From Dirofilaria immitis (lineage: Eukaryota > Nematoda > Chromadorea > Rhabditida > Onchocercidae): 64,000 nt of DNA. Of this stretch, positions 23,089 through 35,300 are shown in pieces. How positions within the stretch are numbered: the stretch's first letter is position 1; each line of letters begins with the position of its first letter. Where the stretch lies: positions 558,001 to 622,000 of the forward strand of contig JAKNDB010000107.1 in assembly GCA_024305405.1 (NCBI GenBank), given 5' to 3'. A program made the position numbers and the translations under genes. Below the pieces are notes generated by a model. The model was not told where the DNA came from, made no database searches, and saw nothing but the letters and a program-made list of their open reading frames with translations.

Positions 23089-26000
23089 AAATTATATATG
23101 GCAATGATTTTTGGTTATTTTTGAACACTTGACATGTCATGATATATCTCTCTCTCTCTCTGCATCATGTTTATAAAATAATTTCATCCTTGCTTTGAAT
23201 ATGTTTACCTACTATTATTATTGGCGAACTTTATATTACAATTCTTCCGATTTATCATTAGTATCTAATTTCTTCGTACCACTTTACTCATTTGCTACTT
23301 TTTTTTAAAAAGAAAAAATTATATTCTTTCCAGTGCAAAAATTGCCTTATCATATTAATTGATTTTTGAAAGTTTTTTAAATGATAAGTTTATTATGGAA
23401 ATTCTTTTGAATTTATCATTTCGCTTTGCTTAAAATTTTTTTGTAAAATACAACTTTAAGTCAATTTAATTTCAAAAAAAAGAAATGTTTAAAACAATAA
23501 AATTTTAATTAATGTAAACTAAAGAATTAGCTAAAAATAGAGAAATATTAAGTTCGTATGAAATATAAGATAATGCAGGAATTAATGAAAAATATAGGAA
23601 CGTGAAGAGCGAAAGAAATATTGATTAATTAAAATATTGGGATCAACTTCTAATTTACAATATATCAATCTTAATTTCGCAATCAACTGATAACAGCGTA
23701 TCAATACTATCAGTACTACTGTTGTTTGTTTCGATTCCAAATAAACATTTCTAAATGATAACGTTCTTGCCATCCTTCTATAACTTTGTATATTATGAAT
23801 TATTTTGTTGTTCATTTGCAAATATAATGCGACAAAAGTATTAACTAACTTTATAGATCGTTCCCACAACAATAGTTAACACTGCTAACAATAAGCATTT
23901 TGTTAATATATCGTAATAATTAGTAAAATGTTGTTGAATACTTCAATATATAATTTATATTTACGATCGATAGTTTCCAATACATGTATCACACCGACTA
24001 AACATTTAACTTTTATAATAAGCAATTTTCAATTCTAATTACAAAGATTCGATGAGATTATTTATTTGATAAGAATTGAGAAGACGATTGGTGCAATTTT
24101 CATTCCAAATTTCGATTCGTCTTTTTAATTTCCATTATTTAATTTCCTTTTTTTAATTTCTATTTGGTTCTATTTTACTTTTATTAAAATTATTGAATCA
24201 TTCATCAATCGATCAGTTCTGATGAGAGCAAAAATTCGAAAGTATCAAACATTCTTATTCCTTTATTATTATCATATTAAATCGAGAATAGAAAAAAGAA
24301 GATTTATGCTCTATCCAATTAATCATTTACTTATTTAATTATTCACTCATTTTACTGATAATTCATGAAAATGGAAAAAATACTTAAATCCATCGAAACT
24401 TTATAGATCGTTCCGACAACTTATCGTAATCTATCACATATCTAACATCTTTACATACTCCTATCTTTACCAATCAAATCAGTGCTTCTCAATTAATTTA
24501 CGATAATACTTCAGAATTACTGTTGATAAATAATCCGAAATGTGAAAAATTTACTAAAATACGGTACATGATATTAATTTTCTTGTTAATTTTTCTGATT
24601 TCCTAATTCTCTAAATTTCATCAACTAATCTATTGATTAGTATATATATATATTTCTGATTTTTCGCATTTTTTCTCTTTTGTTTTCTCATCATAGATTA
24701 AATATAAAATCTACCTGCCCTTACTCATCCTAAATTGCATTTAAAAATTTTACTTTCCATATACTTGTTGTATTACATTTTGCATACGTCGTCTTACGTC
24801 ATATTCAAGATCCATTATGCCACACTTGATAAATTTTACGCACACTATGTTATAACTTACGTATTACGTTAGGTGACAAATGAATTTTAGCGGCTTATCG
24901 ATAATTATTTCATTCTTGGGATATATATATATCATATTTGATTATAAATTCTACTTAAATACGTTTAATGCTAGCTATATGGAATATTGCATGAATAATA
25001 GGAACGTCGTTATTTGTATAGTTTTTTTAATATAATTTTTTAGCGTTTAATTTTATTTATAGGCTTGAATTTATTGGGTTTTTTAAATTAAAGTTCATTT
25101 TAAAGTTGGAAAATTGAGGTTGCTATTTATTAAAGCCTTCCTTATTGCTTTCTCTTATTCATTACGTTCGGATGATTTAACATTGATTTGAAAATATATT
25201 AACAGCTATTAATTTATTTTATACGACTATTTGTCAATACAGTCGCAACATTTTTTTTTTTAGATTCTCCAGGAATTTCAGAAGGAAATTAGAGCTTGTA
25301 TCGTGAAAAGTTTTGACAGATAACGAGACTTCTCGAGGCAAGTGTATTTATTGTATGATGAAGGTTTCGTTATAACAGCTAATCGTTGAATAACTACGAT
25401 ACAATACAATGTATAAATGATAATCGGAAATGTAATCGATAGGATTTGATGAAGAATATTAGAACTGAGTTAAAACACATTGCTTGTTGGTTGTTGACGA
25501 GAGTATTGATCTTGATAAATAATGTTGACTTTTTTTGTAATGAAGTTATTTGAAATATTTTGAACAGTATTTTATGGTATCAAATGTAATAAATTATTAT
25601 ATGAATACCACCATATTCTGTAGTCATTCTGAATAGTGATATTGTCAGCAAAATTTATATGATACTTTTTAAAATGTTGTAAAGTTATGAAATTATTACT
25701 GATACTTAAAGCTTAGCTACGATTATCTCTAGAATCAAAAAAAGGTCATGTGTTAATTTTGATAAAATTGTTGATCCGGGAAGAGTATGCGCTCATTTGC
25801 ATTATTTCAATGCATATTTTATAATATCGAAAATATTTTTTAAATGACTGTTTTCTCTAACTTTCTTTAAATGAATTGATAAGAATAGAAGAATTAGTAG
25901 TGATAATGAATAAATACTTTTGTTTACTGCTACGATAATAATATTAATTATTATCATATCATAAAAAATTAGAAATTTTACGTTTTTGTGAAATAATTTC

Positions 26001-26712
26001 ATCTCTTGAAATCGTCGCTTTTACATACTTTTTTTTTTTTACTCACTTTATTTGTATATATTTTGCAAAACTTTATTTTTTTATGCTTTTTTTTCTTGAT
26101 TTATGCTATTTATCAGTTTGCATATGTTATTTAATTTAAAACCTGAAAAGTTATCGCTTCGAGAAATTTCTATATGACAATCTCATTTGCATAATTCGGC
26201 AATAATTAATAAAATAAAACGAAATTTTAGTATTCAGATTTTACATATCGTACTTTATATGTAAATGTTAGATTCAACCCATTTTTATCATTTTTTTATC
26301 GAAGTTTTTAAAAATCTTATCTAAAATGAAATCTTATCAAATAAGGACCACTTAAATAATGATCACATTATATTACAATTGATTGATTATTCTTATTTGA
26401 AAAATTTACATAGAAATAGAAAATATTATTCTAATCAATGATTTAATCATTTTTGTCAAATTCTGTATCTAACATCGACGGTTATTTCGATGTATTCCGC
26501 TGATAGTGTTGAAATGCGTTAGTAATGATTTGCCTAATTTCAAAATAATAATTTGATAAACTAAGCATGTCAGATTTATCTGTCGAAATTATCAGATGCA
26601 TTATCATTTTGCTTTTTTCTTTTTTTTTTAAATTTGGTTATGTATGCATAAATGAATTTATAAAAAAACTTCAATTATAAATTCGTTCTTGAATTCTTAA
26701 CTGAAGTTTTAG
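23089..26712. other. Large intron or intergenic spacer
   Basis: About 3.6 kb AT-rich. AATAAA overlaps the possible stop at 23086, which would suit a gene end there. No supported exon; the minus-strand frame 23582-23872 shows no family resemblance. A short TATATATATA run lies near 24640. Confidence 0.4.
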
Positions 26713-29700
26713 CAACAATAAGCGAATTCAACGATGACGTTCAGGCATGTATCACGGCGAAACGTCTTGCTGGAATGATACGAATACTTAAAGAAGAAAT
26801 AATCAATGAGATGAATATTTGCCAAGAGATTAATAGTAAAATTGTCAATTAGAAATTAATATTCATCAATTTGAAGAAAGGTATCAAAAATTAGCGAATT
26901 GAAGAATAGAAATGAAAATTTAAGCTAATTTTTTGAAATTTTAATTTCGAAAATTCTCAAATTCGTTATCAAAATTTTGTATAAAGGAGACTTGATAAAG
27001 AAAAAATTTAACGATGAATGTATGTATTAGATGTTATAGTTTTAGAAAAACTATTTTTGCTCATTTTTTTGTTATCATAAAAGTTTAAATTTAAAATTGT
27101 TGAAGACAATAATTGAATCGATCAAATTGAAAATTAGTTTTATGATAAGTACTAAATCAATCATTTATAACTAATCAATAGTTAATGAAAGTTTTATTTA
27201 TCTAATTATATACTCGTAATAACTGATCTACAAATTTGCTCAAGATTGAAATAAATTTAAGATGAAATTAAACTTTGGTTTTCATATTTTATCTAAATAT
27301 GCCTTATTAATTTGCAGTACAAAAAAAAAAAACAAAATAATTATTTTAGGCTTATTTTAGGCTTAAAGAATTGAATATTTTGTGTGCTAATTGTGAAACT
27401 TCTAATGCTAAAATTGAGCGTCAAAAAAAGCGCTATTCGGAGCAATTAACAAAAATTTCAAAATTAATTTCTGAACAAGTCTATCATTTTATTCATTTTT
27501 AATTTATAATATCTATCTTTCGTCCTTTTTCATTTATTCGATGAAATTATTTCGAATAATTAATTGTACGATGAAAATAAATAAGAAAAATTTTTAGAAA
27601 TTCATTTCAAAAAAAAATTTTAAAGACGAATTTTATATTATGCTATCAAAAAGAAAAATATGATTAATGATTTGACTAAAAAAAAAAATCAATCAATCAA
27701 TCTATTTGATTAATTTAACGACGAATTACGGAAATAGAAAATGTAATAATTGATTTCTAAAGAATTTCGATGCTGTTAATTGGGCAATAATTTTGGATGA
27801 AATGGTATTTGCAAATCGAGAATTATTTGAAATTTTGTTCTCAACAGCTATTGCAGAACGGCGAGCACTTCAGGTAAATTCATTTTATAGAATCATCTTC
27901 CATATTTAATTATGAGTAAATCGATCGATATTGATTGATTGATTCATTCATTCATTTTCTTTTTTGAATATCAATTTGAAAAAAATTATTTAATTTCAGA
28001 TGGAAACAATCAAAGAAGAAAAGTATAGAAATATAGCGGAAAAACTTGTTTTGAAACGGATTGAGCTACGTCAAGAATTATATTCCCAAATGAATAATTA
28101 TGAATCGTTAAGAGCACAAATCAATCAAACTGAAAGCAATCTAACAAATCTTCAAAAATCTATTGATGTATATGATGCTGAATATTGGCAATTAAATGAT
28201 GCAAGACATGAGTAAGTATAAGTACCAGGATATACCGGGAATATAAATATCACCGGGAATTAAATTTGAATCTTTTGTTTTGTCTGAATTAAATATAGCA
28301 ATTTCTCAATTGCACACTTTCTAATTATAAGCAAAATGTAAATGATTTTTTTTTCAGCTTACAAATGCAAATTTTTCAACTACAAGAACTTTTTCGTCAA
28401 CGTCGTTATTGCTTCCATTCATTCAGCAAATCATCTTTCTCACATACTGATAAGGATGATAAGGATAGAAATACAAATGATAAGTGTTTAACCGAAGGAC
28501 AAAAAAATCTGATGCAATCATTTCTGATCATAAAATATCAAAGGTTGCGCAAAATTTCCTAATAGCTTACAAATAAAAGAAAAAAAAATAATAACTAATC
28601 GAAAATGCTCATTGAAAATTAGGCTTAGAATAAAACTTAGAGATTTGATAATTATAATTTTAATAATTATCCATTTATATAATGGTATTTTTCATAAACA
28701 TAAATTCAAATCTTTTTTGATCTATCGTTATTTTATGAATAAAATTAAAGATATCTTATCTACAAAGGTAGAATGTTTGTGTACCTATGATAAGAATATT
28801 TAGATATATGAAATATGACATGACTAAACTTTAGAAGACGGATCGCAGTATTGCAAATGCTAAGTTTAAAGATCAATCAATATCGAAAATAATTTCAAAG
28901 GTAAAGCATGATGCTAGAGATAATGCTACTATCAAAAAAGGTAAAGAAGTTGAGAAAAATGCGATTGAAGTTGCTGCACAATCAGAAGTTAATGATAAAC
29001 CTGAATATAAAACGTTCCCATCTCTTGGAAAATTACCTGGAATGAAATTACCGGTGAGTGTATATAAGATAATGGAGAAAATCGAAACTGAAAAATATTT
29101 AAAAATATTTTCACTGATAAAAAAATATCGCATCTGAATATTTCTTCAAAATCAAAAATTATTTTATTGATTAATTTTAAGAATTTGTATTGCACGAATT
29201 ATTTATGATATGTGTGTTTCATAATTTGGATAAAAAGTAGAGAAAAAGAAATGGCGGTAATAGGTGATACATCGAGGTCAAGTTCAAGCTCGAATATTCG
29301 ATCCACTTTCATGTGGAACAAGAAAACTGAGTCAGCGAAGAATCAATCAATACCAACAAGTTCATCAGTATCCTCCAATGAATCCAGCTTCTTCGTTGAA
29401 TCTCACAAATTACCACTCGATTCTAAATTAACGGTAATTCTATTAGAATATTTATATCACAACCATTCCACTTGAAAACTTTAAGCTTTTTTATGATTAT
29501 TTTGATCTGCAAATGGTCTAAAACAGTCTGCAGTTTGAGTTTTCTCTTTGCTTAATTAATTAACTATTTTGATTTTCGATAAATTCAATAGTTTCTTAAA
29601 TCTTTTACAATCAAAGCAGAAGAAAAATTTAAATGGATCGACATCAATGGAATCGTTTAGAACTACTACTCCATCACAAACATTGGCAAATGAAACTGTT

Positions 29701-32700
29701 AGATTTAATTTATCTCATTTGAACAGAAAAATAAAAGTTTAAAAATTAATTTAAATATCAAAATCTTTCTTAAAAAAGATCGTTGTTCGGAAAGATTTTG
29801 ACTGTAATTACAAAAATTCTGGTGATAAAATTATTGAAGCCATTGATATTACAATGATGAATACTAGCAACAGCAATTGAGAGCTAGAAATTGAAATATT
29901 CTAAATATTAAGAAAATCAAAAAAACAAATTGAATATTTCGGACCCGTTAAATTAATCGAAGCTGTTGCTTTATCATCAAATTCTGTCATGAAATGTATC
30001 AATTCTCGAAAGTCATTGATTGATTTGAAGCAGAAAGAAAAAACGCCGAAGAAATGAAAAAAGTGATAGTAGATGAAATTGATCCAGAGCAAGAATCTGA
30101 AACGGATTTGCAAAGTAGCAATGGAGAAAGCATTATCGATTCAAATAAACTTAGTACCCTGACAAATTCGGATGACGATACAACTAATTTAATATCTGAT
30201 TCCATTTCATTTTCGGATAAGTCATCGAATTCACTTAACATTACACCATCAATTAATACTGATATCGAAGATCAAGAAAAAAGGTATTTTAATTCAATAT
30301 TGTAAATGAAGCATAAATAAAAAATATATATTAAAATAAATCAATGAATACTATCATAGATTGACTATCTTAATTTTCGCTTTAATTAATTTACCATTTC
30401 CTTACAGTATTAACTCAATAATTTTGCTGAAATTCCTTTAGGTAATTTGAATATAATTCGAAAGCAGATTTTAATAATCAATCTTCTTCATCTGGAAAGA
30501 TCTGAATAAATAATCAAATCAAAATTATTATAATTTATCAATATAAATCCAAACTACTACTTTTTTTTTTATTTAAACAAATCGAATAAAAGTTCTTACT
30601 TAATTTAAGAAAGATTTAAAAAAAATCAAGAAAAATTGCATCATTTTCAAAGTATCAATAGAATATTTGAAATGAATATGATATTCTCTTGAATTGAATG
30701 ATATTCCAACTTATACGTGTAACGATGTATTAGTAGAAAAATTTTCAACAAATCTTCATCCTTCAATTTTTAGAGCAATTATTTGAAGTAATTTTTATAA
30801 ATTTAAATTTATATTGATAAACAAAGATAATCATTTATTTATTCAGATACTATTCTTTTCTAATGAGTTTTAACTGTTGAAAGAATTTTTCAAAAAATTT
30901 TTTACTAACTATTCAACAATCATTCTTTTCATTATTGCAATATATTTGATTTTTTTATGTGCTTGAAATTCAAAAACTTTTCAACAATGCAAATAATATG
31001 TTTTGTGAATCTTTTCTAATTTAGAAATTCAATTTTGTAAATTTTGTGAATTATTTCTGACTTAGAAATTATGTTCAAAATTTTTTGCAAATTTAACAAG
31101 TTAGCAAAACTCTTGAAATAATCAAATTTTCCCGAATCAAATAAGTTTCATAACTTAAATTTATAAATTTGCATTTATTTATTGGATGATTGTTTCGTCT
31201 TTTATATTGACATGCTAATTTTCCAAAATGAAAGTTAGAATAAATATATAAAACTTGAAATTAAATGTTATTATTTATTATTACACAATTTACGAATAAT
31301 TTTATTGTATATATTTTTGCAGAAGAATGATATTATTTATTTTTGCAATTATAAAAAGAAGTAGTATTTATAGATAATGATAATTTAATTATGATAATTT
31401 AATTTAATTTATTCAATCTTAATTAGACATTTGCAGTCATCTTCACTTTCCAATACTTCATCCGAACAGGAAGTCGGAATTCGGCAGCCCTATTATATTT
31501 CAGGATATCAAAATAGTTCTGAAATATCAACAGATGATAATACAGTCAGTCTTTCCTCGTTTCCTACTATATTTTATGAATAATCTTATAATAGATGTAG
31601 AGTTGAGATGATAATAATGATAGAGATATTGATTTTTCATTTGTAAATTATCCTTATCATTAAAATTAACTCTTCCTATAGCCATAGGATTTCGATTAGC
31701 ATTTATTGTTTTGGTTACTTTATCATTATTACATATTATTCCCATAGTTATCAGTTTCAAAACTATTCGATTTCTAAATTCAAAATAATTGTTTAAAATA
31801 TTTTTGTCATTGTTACGAATTACAATGATAATTGTTACTTATACTGGTGTGTAATCATTGATTCTCGACAATATCATATTTTAATTTATATATATAAAAA
31901 TATTGATCTAAAATACTTATTTGTTTTTTCAAAAAACTTTTATACTATTACAGAATAGTAAAATAAGAAAAAAATCAGATAGAGAAGTCAAATTTCCAGG
32001 TTTACAATTGTTCTTCCTTCATTTAAAAATTCTTTGCTTAATGCTTTTTTTGTTTATTTTTTAGTAGAAAATTTTTGCCAATTATATTGATCAGAACTTT
32101 ATTAATTTAGTAAAGATTTTTATTTGAAAATAATCAAATAAAAAATCGATAATATTCATTAAATTATCGTATATTAAAGGATACGGTTTTTAGTATATTA
32201 TTAATCAAGTTTATGTACGATATTACCGTAGTAATACATATACGATATTACTGTAGTAATGAATATAGCAAAATGAAAAATGTATTATTTTAAGCAATAA
32301 AAAAATTAAAAACGATTTAAAAAATTACTTATCAAAACAAATATTTAATTCATCAAATATTTAAATCTATCTGTTTAACAGTTTAATAATTAATTAATCA
32401 AAAAAAAAGATTAATTACCATTTATTATAGAATTAGGTTTACAACAACAACAACAGCAACAACTGATAAGTCAATCGCGCTATAATCGTTTGCTTCATCA
32501 GGGTTTGTTCTTATCAATTATAAATTAGATTGAATTTTCGGATGATACAAAGTGAAATATACCATTACCAAATTTCAAAGGAAAAATCGTAAGACGGAAA
32601 ATGTTATCATAAAATGGACATTATATATGAATTCTTTCGAGATTATTTTCCTTCTGAATCTCGATTAATCATTCACACATATATCATTTTTTGAGATGTC

Positions 32701-33203
32701 ATCTTGAATGATATCATTCACTCATATACCTAATTTCTTCGTGATACCATCTAATGATCATTCCAATGTTTGGATAATAGTTGAAAAGATTTTTTGCTGC
32801 TAATTGATAAAATTCTTATCCGATTTAAACAATCCTTTCAAATGCATGTAATGTAAGGAACATGCAACAAGTTAGCAGTAACATCATTAGTGATAAAATT
32901 ATTTCTAACATACTCGATTAGCATTCGACTAATTTCAATTCGCTGTCAAAATATATTTTAAAAAAATGGATAAATCGATAACTTTCATTTGCATTATTTG
33001 AATCCTTTCAATCCAACTAAATAGATTGCATGATGTATTGACATATTATTTTTAAAGTTTACATTAATTATATATCAATATAATTTTCAGTAGAATCTGA
33101 TGAGCAAGAATCAGAAAGCTTACCGTTGCAAAATCAAAATGTTGAATTATGGCAAGAAATTTCGGAAAGAACGTTTCTTCGCGATATTGCTAATCGATTT
33201 TGA
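26713..33203 (+). CDS. Coiled-coil and Ser-rich protein (C-terminal exons), unrecognised
   Basis: Exons with good splice sites: 26713 or 26745-26835, 27361-27478, 27763-27873, 28000-28211, 28358-28543, 28835-29053, about 29235-29430, 29620-29697, about 29780-30283, 31427-31544, 31954-31999, 32431-32502, 33091-33203. Phases agree exactly along 27361-28543 and from 30283 to the stop. The first half is helical and heptad-like (KYRNIAEKLVLKRIELRQEL, LQMQIFQLQELFRQRR); the middle is Ser/Thr/Asp-rich (SRSSSSSNIRSTFMW); near the end is a short poly-Gln (LGLQQQQQQQLISQ), and the protein ends WQEISERTFLRDIANRF. Base losses are likely at A7 28501-28507 and A6 30038-30043. I recognise no family. Its strand, phase and position suit it being the rest of the double-RING gene (RING plus coiled coil, as in TRAIP), but a 3.7-kb intron would be required. 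Confidence 0.55.
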
Positions 33204-33835
33204 ATAGAAATCAAAAAGAAGGAATTCGATATTTATATTTAAAAAGAAATTTCTCTTTAAATAACTAAATTGCATGACTGTTAACAAAATGAGACTTTTC
33301 TTATTTCTTTCGAAAATTTTCATTAATTAATCAATATTTTAAAGTTTCTAATCACGATCATCATTTTTCTGATAATGAATAAAACAAATTCTGTACTACT
33401 TCCTCCACACTTTTTCAACATTAAGATATATATTTATATATTCTCCTTAAATCATTATCGTTACAAAATCAAATTGTCGAATTATTGCAGAGAATTTTAG
33501 AAAAATATTCTTTTGCAATATTATTAATCACAACAATTTTTTGATATATGATTAATTACTTGATTTTATAAAACGGAGGATTATTGAGGAATCAAACTTT
33601 ATTATGATTAAATGAAGTGGAAAGAGGAAATTTACAAATTCTGTTAACGAGATCTTTTTTTTTTAATTTAAAAATAAAATTTAAAACTGATTTCTGAAAT
33701 TTATTAGTTTGGAAAGTCCTACATTAGTGGGACAACAAACGATCCGATATGAGTAGTAAGCGGTACAATGGTGAGAATTTTTAAAGCATTGATAGAAAAT
33801 ATGGGAATTTGATAGATATTTTTGTAATTGATTAT

Positions 33836-33954
33836 GTCTACGACCATACCACGTTGAAAGCACGACATCTAGTCCGATCTGTCAAGTTAAGCAACGTTCG
33901 GCCTGACTAGTAACTTGGATCGGAGACGGCCTGGGAATCCCAGGTATTGTAGAC
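33836..33954 (+). rRNA. 5S ribosomal RNA gene (single copy here)
   Basis: A 119-base 5S rRNA: starts GTCTACGACCATACCACGTT, holds the internal promoter elements (AAGTTAAGCAACG; ACTTGGATCGGAGACGG; CCTGGGAATCC) and ends GTAGAC, the perfect complement of the 5' GTCTAC closing stem. A T-rich stretch with GTTTTTTG follows within 20 bases, suiting RNA polymerase III termination. It differs at several sites from the C. elegans 5S that I remember, so it could be a variant or retired copy. No spliced-leader (SL1) gene lies beside it, unlike the 5S-SL1 arrays of many nematodes. Confidence 0.9.
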
Positions 33955-35300
33955 ATTTCTTGTTTTTTGAAAACTTTTCATTATTATTAGTCAAGCCATT
34001 TTTCGATGCACTACAGTGAATTTAAGATTACTAAGAATACTATAAAATCAAAGATAACTTGATATCTATTCCGATTTGTCCTGTCATTTTAGACTTCTTT
34101 CATAGTCGTGAAATCATTGAACTTAACTTAAATATTTTCTCGCATATCTAATTGAGTAGCAATATAAATCGGCAAACTGTCCAAATTCTTCCTGATAATT
34201 TTGACTACCATAAAGATATAATTTTTAGCTATTTCCCGAGTTAAATAATCATAACGGTTAATTCACTTAACTTTATAACTTATTTCAGTACACTAGACTC
34301 TGATACTATCATTCTGAAATAATTGCTGAAGATTGCAGTCATAACGCTTGTCCATTTATCGCACTGAACTATGTAATATTTCACAACAATTAAACGAGAC
34401 GATAAAGGCATGAATAAATGTATACAAAAGAAATTGAAGTTTTTGGATTAAAGTTATTGAAATTAAAGTTTTTGGGTGTACTTCTAAAATCTCATCATTT
34501 TATGACTATGACCGAATGAATTCTCAACTTTTTCAATATGATTTTGTTATGTAATTCTAGATTCTTCAGAAATTTGAAGCTTTCCGGATATTCATGCACA
34601 ATAAATAAAAGAAGGGGAGGATTCTGATTTGGTGAAACATATTATCTCGAAAATATCCCAACATCTTTACCGGGTTTTCTTTAACTAATCATAAAACATT
34701 ATGCATATATGGAAATTTAATAATTTTTGAATTTTTCCGAAGAGATTGCATCTGGAGAATTGCTGACGCAAATGTTTAAACAACGAATACCCGCACCGCA
34801 TGATTTAATCATCTTGCTGATCTTGATCTAATATATCCTGATAACAAGTTGAATGTTCGAGATTCTTGAAGTTGCTAGCAATGACGGCAAGTTTTTACCA
34901 TTTACCAGAAAGTTTTTTCCCTCGAAAATAATCCTCATATTTTTGTGATCTTATGTAAAGTGCAAACAAAACAAGAGTTAGAAATAATCCGAAAGTCGCT
35001 TATATTTATTAATGGGGAATATATTACGATGCGCAAATCGCACTACCGTTTTGATACATAGTAATACTTTGTGTATTTTTGTATTCTTAACAGTTTCCTT
35101 AACAGACTTTTCTTAACTCACTTACTAGGTATTTATACTCTCTTCTTCCTCGCTGTCAATCTTCCCATTTTTCAACTATACTTCATTTGGAGAACTAAGA
35201 CACTATGCCTTTCGATATTATGTTTTCATTTTCTGTCTGAACTTTAATGAAAGCTAGCTTGCCAATCTAAATGCTTCTAGTAAAAATTTCTTACGAAAGG
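33955..35300. other. Intergenic between the 5S gene and POFUT1
   Basis: No supported exon on either strand. The POFUT1 3' UTR should lie at the right edge of this stretch (POFUT1 is on the minus strand). Confidence 0.45.

Noticed and set aside
23582..23872. Minus-strand 96-residue frame in the large spacer
   Set aside because: No homologous motif, no good donor or acceptor in phase, and composition like the surrounding DNA.
33681..33863. Minus-strand 60-residue frame overlapping the 5S gene
   Set aside because: Partly antisense to the 5S rRNA; nothing else supports coding.
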